From: Pleurotus ostreatus/Saccharomyces cerevisiae fusant
Taxonomy: Eukaryota; Opisthokonta
Assembly: GCA_024196135.1 (NCBI GenBank)
Contig: JAMQCK010000405.1
Location: 1 to 24,631, forward strand
Length of the DNA stretch: 24,631 bases
Direction of reading: 5' to 3'
The notes beneath the pieces are model-generated. The model was not told where the DNA came from and searched no databases. It saw only the letters and a list, made by a program, of their open reading frames with translations. Made by a program: the position numbers and the translations under genes. Shown in pieces: positions 1 to 8,494 of the stretch. Position 1 is the first letter of the stretch; each line of letters begins with the position of its first letter.

Positions 1-387
1 TGCGGAGACTGTCCGCTGGGATCACACGAGCGGTAGTATACGCGGAGTGGTCGCTTCAGGCGAGAAGTCGGGACAGCTGGTGGAAACCACCTAGTCTGGC
101 TCGACTTAAGGACACGAGATGACTCGTTCTCCTAACCCGCGCTCAGCGCGTGCCTCAGCTCAGAGGGTCGCAATGCGAACGAAGAGATGAGATTCAGAAG
201 TAGGAGATTCGATGTCTAAGCGGGTCACCCGAGCGCGTCTCGTCCTCGGAGCGCGTGGGTTAGCCGCGTGAAGTAAGTACACGTGCTGTAGGTACATGTG
301 GGTCCGCCTCGTCACTGTCCGTCCTAACTAGCTCTCGCTCCCTCTCGTCTGAGGAGTCGAAAATAACACCCCCGGTCCCGCAGTCTC
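1..387. other. No gene seen (left edge)
   Basis: I see no coding region, RNA gene or repeat here. It lies beyond the point (about 388) at which homology between the two tandem F-box units begins on the 3' side, so it is probably ordinary intergenic DNA downstream of the pseudogene. Confidence 0.5.
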
Positions 388-519
388 AGTGCCGCTCGCT
401 CTTGTACTCTTTGGAATTGTTGTTGTACTTACCCGCTAGATGGCACTGTTGCCAACTATACGCGGACCCTGACGCCCTCGACGGCAACTTACTGAAAGAC
501 CATGATACCGTCGTTGTTG

Positions 520-1827
520 CTATCTGGTCCATCTTGCCTGCGAAGAATACATCAATGCCAGCAACCCCGATGCGCCCAAGTCAATTACACACCTCGAAAT
601 CTCAAAAGGCGGCCTCCAGCCGTACGGAAGCAGCGCATCGTACATCGCACTGCACGTGATGAGGCCGTAAAGCTCGAACCCTTGCGACAAAGACATGAGC
701 CTCATCTCGATAACATCCTCAGGATTGAGCGGCGTATTCAGCCGGACCTCGCGTAGCGGTGCTGTATTCCCCAAGTAATGCGGATTTGTGCTACTGGCAA
801 ACCGTCCTCTGCCCGTCATTTGCTTCAGTAAGGCTCTAGCGCATCGTTCGGGACAGCTGAAGGAGAGCGTCCGTAACTGGGGAAGATACAGATACTGCGT
901 GCCTGGAGGCGGGAGTAGGGCACCAAGCGTCTCGCAGAGCGCTTCAACGAAGGATCCAACCGTCTGCCCATGGCCCTGTGGCATCCTGTCATCCTCGCAG
1001 TACGTGTCGTATACGAAGGACAGGTTTTCCAGCTCGGGCACTGCGTCGAAGATGGCTGGGAAAGATTCCGCTGACATCGTGTAGACGGACGCATGGAGGC
1101 TGAGTGATTTAAGACGGCATCTGGATTGCTTGAGGAAGGTCACTAGCAGGCCCGTCGGTGCACAGGCCGCATGGAGGGTCGTGAGGGACGGCATCGACAC
1201 CCGCGCGAGTAGCCTCCCCATGCTGATATTCCCAGGGCTGTCGACCTCGATGCGCAACTCAGTGATAGAGTTGATGACGAGGTCGGAAATAGGTCGACTA
1301 CCGGATGGGGGGACATCTTGCAGCTCGATCTCCTCCTCCTCACGGTCGTCCCACCATTCGAAGGACCTTAGCGACTTGCCTTCCGCGATGATCTCCAGAG
1401 ATGCATGCAGGGGGATATTGGAGAGACGGACGTGCCAGAGCTGCGTCCAAGGCAGCGAGAATGGCAGACGCTGCATGCGGAAGCCGCTTGGCTTTGACAA
1501 GCCCAGGCTACGAAGCTGCGGCGCATTCCCCAGCAATCGTGGACGGTCATCCAGATTCAACCCAGTCCAGAAGCCATTGCCCTCCTCCGAATCTGCACCG
1601 AGCATAACATGCAAGTCTGTGAGCGTGCTGGGCGACTTCCAGCAATCTTGTGAGCGGTAGACGCAGGAGGGCAGCACGCCGCCACAGCCTAGGATGTACA
1701 TTGGTGTCATTCAATGTGGGACAGCTCTCTCCTCCATCATCAAAGCAATTGATACGCATGTTGAGTTCGGAATACGGCAAGCGCGCTAGAATGGGCCCCA
1801 GCGCCTCGCAAAAAGCATAGCGCCATT
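520..1827 (-). pseudogene. F-box copy 1, C-terminal segment
   Basis: The translated segment follows the intact paralogue from ARLPYSELNMRI (near 1770) to the stop at 520. Shared motifs include DTNVHP, NAPQL, SLHASVYTMS, FDAVPELE, FELYGL and CSAMYDALLP. A frame change near 1621-1635 separates the piece reading LLEVAQ from the piece reading LTDLHVMLGAD, while the sister is continuous there. The downstream 396-residue open frame is therefore a remnant and not a gene with its own start. The right edge (1825-1827, ATT) is the left target-site copy of the Harbinger-like element. Confidence 0.88.
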
Positions 1828-1851
1828 AGACCGTATTTGCACCGGTATATA
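1828..1851 (+). repeat. Harbinger left terminal inverted repeat
   Basis: The 24 bases starting AGACCGTATTTGC are the exact reverse complement of 5386-5409. The flanking ATT at 1825-1827 matches the ATT at 5410-5412. Confidence 0.97.
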
Positions 1852-2040
1852 CCGGCTTTAGATTGAACTTATTTCACGACAAAAAGCATTGAGAAAAATC
1901 AAGTTCTACAAATATGACCGACAAAAAATACACTTCAGGTACGATACTAGCCTTCGTTGATATTGTACTACCTGCGTCGAGTTCGAAACGCTACAAGAAA
2001 TTACTTTGTACTGGGATGCGTGACAATGCGGGGCACATGA
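1852..2040. other. Harbinger left subterminal non-coding region
   Basis: This AT-rich stretch lies between the left TIR and the end of the Myb-like gene. It contains no ORF of note. It carries a GAGTTCGAAAC motif near 1980 that resembles AAGTTCGAAAC near 5232 on the other side, a possible but weak subterminal protein-binding repeat. Confidence 0.5.
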
Positions 2041-3403
2041 CTAAATGACGGAGGCACCGTTCTGGCAGAGGGCGCGCTCGAGCGTGCAGCGAAAGCCTTC
2101 CATAGCACGGGTGTGGGCCTCCGCGTTGGCCTTCGACACCTCAACCATTTCCTTGAAGCAGTCCTTCATCTCCGAAATATCCTTCGACATGGACGTGTCG
2201 TTGCTGGTGTCCTTCGCCGAGGAGCCCGCGCGCAGTTTGCGAGCCTTCTTGATAGGGGCACGATTCTCGCTGTCGGAGTCGGAGTCGGAGATGTCGATGG
2301 CGGCAGCAGCACGCTTGCGGCGTGGCTGCATAGACTGGCGGCGAATCTCCTCTCCCCCGACCTTGTCCTCCTCGTCCTTCTGTTCACGTGTCAGTAACAG
2401 TCGCGGTAGAGAGCAGGATCAACATACCTTACGCTTCTTCTCCTTCTCCTCGTCGTTCATGGCCTGCGTGCGCTCCTTGCCGTGTAGAATGCGCTCGAGA
2501 AGCGCCGCACACGTCACCTGTGTTGTCGAGGGTAGGTTTTTCACCCACATGGGCGAGTTGACACCAAAGCCATCCTGAAGAACAAGTCAATATGTCAGCC
2601 AGCAGAATGATAAGCAAGGAACATACCTGATGGGCCTCAACAAGCGCAGAGATCTTGTGCTTGAAGGTGTCTACTGACGCACCCTCGAAGTGACCAGCCT
2701 CTTGGCAGTGGCGAAGGCACTGCTTCCACAGGCGGCCCTTGCGTCCGTGCGGAGCAGTGTACGGGTTCGCATCAGCAACGACGCGAACTGCAAACTCGAT
2801 AGCGGCGGCTGGGAACTTGTTGCGCTCCTTGCCGCGAGGCTGAGGCTTGGAGACGGCATCGGAGTCGCTGCTGTCTCCGGCTTCGGTTGACGCGGATGCG
2901 GCCTCGGATGGAGCACGCTTCACGATGTGGGCGATCGGGAGAGCATCCGCGCCACACGTGGGAGGCCGCGAACGAGGCGCAGGCATCACGATCGGCAGCT
3001 CGCGGTGGACAGCGGTGGGCTTCGCAGCAGTGGCAGCGGGCGCCGTGGTAGTGGGGGCAACTTTGGCCGCTGGCTTGGATGGCATGGTGAAGTATGAAGG
3101 GATGGGAACTACGGGGACTGGGGCTGGACCAGGGGGAGGGGGACGGTAGAGTGGATCTTGGCCCGGATAGAGCGCATCTGCGAGGGGGGTCAATGTCTTG
3201 TAGCCCAGGCATGCAGACCACGTACTCGGTGTAGGTTGATCGAGTAGGAAAGATGCAATGTCTGGCTCGACGTCGTCGCCCCGACCAGCACCGCCAAAGT
3301 ACGACGCGAGGTCCTCCGCGGGAGGGAAGTACGGGCTCATCAGCGACGCGTTGGCGCGGTCGGCAACCTGCTGCCAGTCGACTTTGCTCTGGTTGTGGGA
3401 CAT
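2041..3403 (-). CDS. Myb/SANT-like DNA-binding partner of the Harbinger transposase
   Basis: Three exons splice cleanly: 3403-2627, 2574-2428 and 2379-2041, giving 420 residues. Introns are 52 and 48 bp, both GTATGT...CAG and both phase 0. The N-terminal half (about 1-190) is Pro/Ala/Ser-rich and low complexity. Residues of about 195-300 form a compact helical domain with the pattern AVRVVADANPYTAPHG, GRLWKQCLRHCQEAG, FEGASVDTFKHKISAL, as in the trihelix/Myb-like partner proteins of basidiomycete Harbinger elements. A charged, coiled-coil-prone stretch follows (DEEKEKKRKKDEEDK), then a nuclear-localisation-like PRRKR and a C-terminal helix. In this superfamily such a protein recruits the transposase to the ends and to the nucleus; that role is inferred from family knowledge. 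A TATA box sits 80 bp upstream. No internal stops were found, so it looks functional. Confidence 0.82.
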
Positions 3404-3899
3404 GGTGGGGTTGATAAGTGGAAAGCGACTGAGGGTGTTCTGTAGCCTTTGAGCTGGATGGCGAGGTCGTAGCTTTGACTGGCCTTTATACCGCTGGAGT
3501 TCCTGCTGTGCTGCGTATATTCCACGTCACCTGCTGGGTCGCAACATCGTCAGAGTGGGGCATAGGTGGTTACAGGGGCACGGAATGGGAGTCGAAGCGA
3601 ATGGTGAACGGGATCCTCACGGAAGAAGAGGCGGGTGTATCGCAACCCGTCGCGTCCCTCCTGCACGGGATCGCGTCTGGTGGATGTCTCGATGACATCA
3701 ATGGCGCGCGCGACGCAGAAGCGGGAGGAGACAGGGAGGAGAACCGAGCTGCACCTTGGCGTAGTCTGACATGGTGGCGAGAGGGCAGTACAACATAGGC
3801 GTGACAACTGGACTGTCACAGCTGCCTCGAGAATGTCCGTATCACAACATACTTGTTAGTGGACTCGATCAGTGTGACTGCTGGTTATCAGAGAGGTAG
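3404..3899. other. Spacer between the two Harbinger genes
   Basis: This 496-bp spacer contains the promoter of the Myb-like gene (a TATA box at 3483-3490) and the 3' end region of the transposase gene. Open frames across it are short, conflict between strands and match nothing I recognise. Confidence 0.55.
3483..3490 (-). promoter_or_regulatory. TATA box of the Harbinger Myb-like gene
   Basis: On the minus strand the sequence reads TATAAAGG, 80 bp upstream of the ATG at 3403. The stretch between them is C-rich and ends in CCCCCACCATG, a good fungal start context. Confidence 0.6.
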
Positions 3900-5128
3900 C
3901 TACGGTGCGTGAAAGTACTCTGTTAGAGACGGTGGTCTACAATCAAAGGTGATAGCTACTTGATTGGGTCGCATACAGTTCCGTGCATTCATCATAAGGA
4001 CACCAAAGCGGTAGTAAATGCCTACAGGGGATGAGTAGAGAGACATCTTCCACCACGAGTAAAGGAACGGCCACTCCTTGAGCACCAACGCAAACCCATT
4101 TTCCACATTCGTACGTACAGCGGACATTGCCTCGTTCCAGTGCAGCTCGTCGTCCGTGCGATTGGCCTTCGCAAACGGACTGATGATGTGATAGTTGAGG
4201 CCGTAAGCGGGGTCACCGAAGAGCTGCAGGAAGCGATCAGCGGGACGCGTGTTCTCGTCTGTACCCTCGCGGACAGCATGCTCCCGGAGCAAGTCTACCA
4301 GCCCACTGTCATCAAGTAGGCCGAGGTCATTGCGTCGCCCTTCCACCGGCCCATGCAGGTGTCCGAACATGCCGTTGGGTAGCATCACGGCCTGGAATTT
4401 GAGGGCATGGTATTTCTTGTAGCCGTTGTAGGCTTGGCGTTGGTACCAGGTGGGGCGGGCGATTCGACGGATGGTGCAATCAATGAAGCCACATACGCCG
4501 CTTAGAGGTGCACCCGCGCGATGAATGGCCTCGGCGTAACGCTCGAGATTGGCGGGTGCGAGTACGCCATCGTGGTCGAAGTGGAGGAGATATGCCCAGC
4601 GATCGTCAACGAAGCAGGTGATATAATTGACGACCTCCGAGATGGCGGCTTCTGAGCGCGCAAACTTGGTCGTCAACTCGTACAAGTCCCCGGGGGATCG
4701 GAAACGTGCGAGTGTCAAGGCGAAGGCCTCTATGTCGGTGAAGCAGTGGCGGGAGCGAGTGGTGATCTCCGGTGGTAGTTCCAGCACATCTACGAGCTCG
4801 ATAATCTCTTGAGCGGACAGCCTATCCATCGCAAGTTAGCCCACATGAGCACGTCAAAGGTTCCTGCGACATACCGAAATTGCCAGTTGCACTCTGCGCT
4901 GGGCAAGCTGAGAAGGTATTCCTCGCTGATGCGCTCACCACCCTGACGAGGTCGAGGGATTTCGTACTCCTGGCGATGTAGACGCCGCTTGCGGGCACAG
5001 TCCGCTCGAAATGCAAGGAGGGAGGCAGCATGTGCAGCGGCGGCTGGGCCTGCATCGGCGAGTAGGTCGGGGGGAGGGGCGAGAACAGAGGGGAGAGATG
5101 CGAGCAGAACATTGTGTGGATTCAACAT
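3900..5128 (-). CDS. PIF/Harbinger-type DDE transposase
   Basis: Two exons (5128-4875 and 4821-3900) joined over a 53-bp GTATGT...TAG intron give 391 residues. The catalytic core matches the DDE_Tnp_4 pattern: first Asp in GFIDCTIRRIARP, followed by NGYKKYHALKFQAVMLPNG; second Asp in LFGDPAYGLNYHIISPF; Glu in VRTNVENGFALVLKEWPFL. Spacing and surrounding residues fit the family, in which the enzyme cuts the TIRs and inserts with a 3-bp duplication. The start was chosen at MLNPHN because it gives an in-frame first exon ending WQFR that splices to LSAQEI. The N-terminal part (about 20-85) is helical and Arg-rich. It lies upstream of, and in the same direction as, the Myb-like partner gene. No stop or frameshift interrupts it, so it is a candidate active transposase. 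Confidence 0.9.
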
Positions 5129-5385
5129 CGTTTGTGCTGCGACAGCGCTGGGAGGAGAGGTAGGAGTTCCGCACAGAGACTGAGCAGGCAGCGCGCGCCG
5201 ACGACGCGCGCAGGTGACGTCAACACGTGCATGACGTTCAAGTTCGAAACCAGCCTCGAAATATTGAGCTCCTCCGAATTGGTACTTAGCAGTGATTTTT
5301 CTGCATTGAGCCGCGTTCGAAGTTCGGCAAATGTACATTAGGCTCTGCATCAGAAGCGGAGCCATAATTGAGATGAAGAAGTGGA

Positions 5386-5409
5386 TATATACCGGTGCAA
5401 ATACGGTCT
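5386..5409 (-). repeat. Harbinger right terminal inverted repeat
   Basis: This is the exact reverse complement of 1828-1851 over 24 bases. The ATT immediately to its right (5410-5412) is the second target-site copy. Confidence 0.97.
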
Positions 5410-5518
5410 ATTGCTGGGTGATACTGTCTTGGCGAAGGGAGACGAGCTTGCCAACGTTAACGTCGATATCATAGTAGGGATGCGGGGCGGACTTTTGTAA
5501 GACAAGCCGGCGCCACCA
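5410..5518 (-). pseudogene. F-box copy 1, middle segment between the two transposons
   Basis: These 109 bp are stranded between the Harbinger right end and the left end of the second element. On the minus strand they encode WWRRLVLQKSAPHPYYDIDVN and continue to DSITQQW. The intact sister reads WWRRLVLNRPAPHPYYELATR and continues to NSARGW. Both neighbours continue this frame once the elements are removed. Confidence 0.9.
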
Positions 5519-5536
5519 CATCAGGAAAAGCGTATG
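5519..5536 (+). repeat. Left terminal inverted repeat of the second element
   Basis: CATCAGGAAAAGCGTATG is the exact reverse complement of 7580-7597. The adjacent F-box coding sequence stops matching its paralogue exactly at this point. Confidence 0.95.
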
Positions 5537-6650
5537 TAGGTGATTGACGCAGATCATCGAGTGTTGACGGAAAGGATCGCAAAGCTCGACAAATTTTGGT
5601 TCAAAGCGGAACTTGGTGATGATTGACCGACCCGCTTAAAAATCATCTTGGATTTGCGGACTTTTGGTATAAATTTGTGGCATCTATAGTCACAATGAGG
5701 AACATATTTACGCACAGTGTAATATGATAGAGTAAATATGCGAAGCTGGACAGGGAATTGAGAAGGTGAAGGAGAACGCCCAAGTAGCGAGTACGACATC
5801 TCTCATACGCATTGCCACCCGCCTGATATCGAACAGAAAGAGATCCAGGGTAGGATGGAGCCTTCGTAGCTGAAAGTCGAGCGATGCGTCGAGACCACGT
5901 GCAGAAGGATAAGGTCAGATCGCGACATTTGCTTGTGATGCTCGTAGAGGCGCACGGTATACGAGGGATGAGTGCAACTGGCGCAGAAGTGATTGAGGAT
6001 GCGACGGCTCGGGCTGACATGGTCGACAACGTTCAAGGCGCGAGGTAGGCAGCCAGCCGGTTCAGAGATCAGGCAAGACTGCCGCGGGACGCGTGAATTT
6101 GGTGCGAAGAGCCATGGCCGAGGACGCGAGGGATACCGTCGGAGGCAGACAAAGCTGCCTCCGAAGGCAAGGGAAGGCCAGGGTCGTCAAAGGGGGTATA
6201 TACATTGTTGGAGGATTGGAAGACGGTGGTTTGGTCAAGCGGAATATAGATACGCCCCTAGTTAGCTAGACCAGCACGGCGGAAGAAACCTACGATGTGA
6301 ACTTTGTGAAGTCCCGCCAGTACGCCACAAACTCGGAAAGATCCGAATGACGTATACAAGCGCTGACGTGGCAGAATCCGATCGCTCTTGATCTTGCTCT
6401 TGACCACCACCAGGTCGTCGGCAATGTTGCTGCCCACTGCTCTGCCTAACACACACCAGCGCCTCCCACGCGCCATTAACAATCTCTGGTCACACCGGTC
6501 GCAGGTCTGCTAGAAGTGAGATGGTGCACAACCTCGGGTGCGCGCGCACTGTGCCGTCGAGATGGAAATTGCGAGCGCCGAGTAGGCCGTACCGTTGACC
6601 TCTACGTCGGGTGGTCGATGAAGGGCTCGCACACGGACCGTCGATGCGGA
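5537..6650. other. Left interior of the second element, no gene seen
   Basis: There are only short conflicting ORFs on both strands (largest about 128 codons, low complexity). The first 150 bp contain TTCAAAGCGGAA and GATTTGCGG, which recur inverted near the right end. I recognise no protein. Confidence 0.55.
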
Positions 6651-7260
6651 GGGTCCGCCCTGGTGAGCACTTCCTTGACCTTACCTTTGTGTGCTCCCTC
6701 CCCACCCCCGTTCGTCCAACCCTTTTACTCTTCATTTTACGCCCCGTCCGTGCCTTCCTTCGCGCACACCGATCTCCTCTACCCCCCTTTTCCCGTCCTT
6801 TACCGTGTTGTTGACACCCTCCATCGTCTCCTCTTCTACACTTCCTATTCTCCTTTCATGCCTCGCCCTTCTTGCACGTGTCGCTTTGTTCGTCTCCACC
6901 CGCCCCACATTTCCTTCCTTCGTCCTTTCCTGCCCCAGGTAATGTACTCTCTCATCTTTCCTTGCGCACCAGCCCCTTTGTTTCCGTCCTGCCTCGCGCT
7001 AACACGCAGGATATTTCGCCCTGCCCACCTTGCGCATCTGCTCTTCCGTTCACATCATTTCCTTCCTGCTCCCTCTCGTCTTCGTATGCATCTCCTTGGT
7101 ATCGCACACCTCCGCTGACTATCGTTGCAGAGTTCTCGTCTCGCTTCTTGAGAACGCATCATCGCGCTTTCAACGCATCTCTGACCCCTAGGTATGTGCA
7201 TACCCTGCCTCTTTTGTACGGCACGCTCACTGACGTATCCTAGACGTGTTCAAAATGCTG
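6651..7260 (+). other. Pyrimidine-rich tract with three intron-like modules
   Basis: On the plus strand this stretch is dominated by C and T, especially 6690-7100. It contains three segments that look like genuine basidiomycete introns: 6939-7009 (GTAATG, branch GCTAACAC, CGCAG), 7084-7130 (GTATGC, branch GCTGACT, TTGCAG) and 7192-7243 (GTATGT, branch CACTGAC, TCCTAG). Joining the putative exons gives no long reading frame. It could be a captured promoter and 5' leader of a host gene, the remains of a gene, or a spliced non-coding transcript. The plus-strand open frame of about 200 codons here runs through the introns and is compositionally trivial. Confidence 0.4.
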
Positions 7261-7579
7261 AAGATGTCGTCGAGATGTACTGTCTAGGCTTCATATATCG
7301 TGGTGGCATAGATACATCGGTGTAGATATATAGATTGGCAATATATGTAAATTAAGCTTCTAGTATGTGTTGGCTGAAAATCGGAGTCGTCTTCTTGTGT
7401 GTTGCTAGCAAACGCAGTCACATCCCGCTTGATTTCAGTGAAGTTACTGACAAAATGTGGTAAATTTGTGCAAATTTCATCGCTTTGAAAGGGGTGCAGA
7501 GGTAATCCAGATGATCGTTGATAAAGACGGTTATGACCGCAAATCAAGCTTTTCACGCAGCATTTGTGTAAATAATCAC

Positions 7580-7597
7580 CATACGCTTTTCCTGATG
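7580..7597 (-). repeat. Right terminal inverted repeat of the second element
   Basis: This is the exact reverse complement of 5519-5536. F-box coding sequence resumes directly after it at 7598 (CAGGCGCAGACG on the plus strand). Confidence 0.95.
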
Positions 7598-8028
7598 CAG
7601 GCGCAGACGTGCGGAGGTGCGTATACTCGCGAGGACATTGTGGCTGGTAGGTCGGAAGGCGGATTGCGTGGGGATATGCCTAGTGCATCGGACGCGATTC
7701 CAGGCCAGAATAAAATATCCTCCATCACCTCGTCTGGTAGGCGGCGAACGGGCGCGTGGAGGTAGCACGACCAGCGATCGACGTCAGCTTGTACGCTGTT
7801 CAGCCTCTCGCGTACCCTGTTGAGCTCCCGCTCGTGAGCTTCCGCCGCAGCACGCAATGCCTCGAGCTCATTTTCCAGCTTGGTACGCTCATCGTCTGAG
7901 GGCAGATGTCCAGATCTAAGATTTGGCAGCCATCCTTGACTGTCGAATCGAGGACGTTGTAACAAGCTGGGCGAGATCGGGTGTCCGCAGTTTACGCAGA
8001 ACTCACTATGGCTGCAGTACTCGACCAT
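7598..8028 (-). pseudogene. F-box copy 1, N-terminal segment
   Basis: From Met at 8028 the segment reads MVEYCSHSEFCVNCGHP, then a coiled coil (about 45-82) and the F-box HAPVRRLPDEVMEDILFWPG. It then follows the sister up to SSRVYAPPHVCA and is interrupted by the second element at codon-level precision. An in-frame ATG further upstream exists, but homology to the sister supports 8028. Confidence 0.88.
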
Positions 8029-8084
8029 AATCGAATGGGTAAGATGGTGGAGGAAGCAAGGAATGATGGATGACTTAGTACCAA

Positions 8085-8195
8085 GGTTCGTCGGTATGCT
8101 CCGGTTGTCCACGTGTCCCGTTATATGTAGGCGTGCGTCTACTGGGTCCCTTGTGAAGACTGCCAACCAATTCCTTCGAGGGCAGTTCCAACGAT
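8085..8195 (-). promoter_or_regulatory. Upstream region conserved with F-box copy 2, with E-box
   Basis: Reading on the minus strand, TTGGCAGTCTT, an AGACGCRCGCC block and a CACGTG palindrome (8110-8115) occur in the same order as upstream of the sister gene (10385-10470, CACGTG at 10399-10404). This is the duplicated promoter. CACGTG is the typical bHLH E-box; any function here is inferred from conservation between the copies only. Confidence 0.5.
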
Positions 8196-8205
8196 ACTTG
8201 TCCAC

Positions 8206-8494
8206 CTTGCACAGACCACAACGGCATTGCGTACGTCGACTCGTTCAGTCCTTGCATAAATCCTACTGATCCTCTAATGCATAGGCCTGATACCACGGTA
8301 TGGGGATCCGCATGTACGAATACTGTCTCTATGCCGCTCGCTCTTGTACTCCTTTGGTTTTAGTTGTACTCAATCACTAGACCACATATGCCCCCAATTG
8401 TTCGCGGATCCTGACCCCCTCGACGGCATCTCAGTCAAAGACTGAGATGCTCTCTGGGGCGACATTCGGTCTGTCTTGTCTGCGAAGAATGAAT
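8206..8494. other. Junction of the tandem duplication
   Basis: This spacer holds the 5' flank of copy 1 and, from about 8328, the 3' flank of copy 2. The part from about 8328 to 8494 matches 388-520 downstream of copy 1 (shared GCCGCTCGCTCTTGTACTC, then GACCCTCGACGGCA-like and CTTGCCTGCGAAGAAT-like blocks). The duplicated unit therefore extends beyond the coding region on both sides. Confidence 0.7.

Larger units (their letters stand above)
1828..5409 (-). mobile_element. PIF/Harbinger-like DNA transposon, apparently autonomous
   Basis: The 3582-bp element is bounded by 24-bp perfect terminal inverted repeats (1828-1851 and 5386-5409, starting AGACCGTATTTGC) and flanked by a 3-bp direct duplication ATT (1825-1827 and 5410-5412). 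Deleting the element plus one ATT rejoins an F-box reading frame, which proves the boundaries. It encodes two minus-strand genes: a DDE transposase (5128-3900) and a Myb/SANT-like protein (3403-2041). That two-gene layout and a 3-bp duplication are hallmarks of the PIF/Harbinger superfamily. The duplication is ATT here, whereas many family members prefer TWA. Both genes are open and both ends are perfect, so the insertion is probably young and possibly still competent. Classification rests on architecture and on visible motifs, not on a database match. Confidence 0.92.
5519..7597. mobile_element. Second TIR element, no recognisable transposase (non-autonomous?)
   Basis: The 2079-bp insertion is defined by 18-bp perfect inverted termini (5519-5536 CATCAGGAAAAGCGTATG and 7580-7597). 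The inverted match continues after a 3-base gap as GTGATT. The F-box paralogue shows what the empty site looked like: removing the element and one CA dinucleotide restores VCAWWRR in frame. The duplication is therefore at most 2 bp (CA at 5517-5518 and 7598-7599). Inside, no ORF resembles a transposase. Subterminal motifs recur in inverted orientation (GATTTGCGG, TTCAAAGCG). The interior holds a 450-bp pyrimidine-rich tract with intron-like modules and an AT-rich right shoulder. It may be a deletion derivative mobilised in trans, carrying captured host DNA. I cannot assign a superfamily. Confidence 0.85.
520..8028 (-). pseudogene. F-box/LRR-like gene copy 1, split by two DNA transposons
   Basis: This is the tandem sister of the intact F-box gene at 8495-10312, in the same orientation. 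It survives as three pieces: 8028-7598 (N-terminal Cys motif, coiled coil, F-box), 5518-5410 (middle) and 1827-520 (C-terminal LRR-like part). The gaps are filled exactly by two elements with terminal inverted repeats. Subtracting 3582+3 bp and 2079+2 bp leaves 1843 bp, against 1818 bp in the sister. Across both empty sites the reading frame continues in line with the paralogue, for example CAWWRR at the first join and QQWRYAF at the second. 1843 is one more than a multiple of three, which agrees with a frameshift seen near 1621-1635. The start was chosen at the Met that aligns with the sister's MDECC start. It cannot make the ancestral protein; whether truncated pieces are transcribed is unknown. 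Confidence 0.93.

Noticed and set aside
520..1710. A separate 396-residue gene starting MTPMYILG
   Set aside because: Homology to the intact F-box copy shows it is the C-terminal remnant beyond a frameshift; its first residues are out of the ancestral frame.
1976..1996. Possible tRNA B box (GAGTTCGAAAC)
   Set aside because: No matching A box or cloverleaf at proper spacing; it is inside the Harbinger subterminal region.
6516..7118. 200-codon plus-strand frame in the second transposon
   Set aside because: Its composition (Ser, Pro, Leu, Phe) only mirrors the C/T-rich DNA, and it runs straight through intron-like signals.
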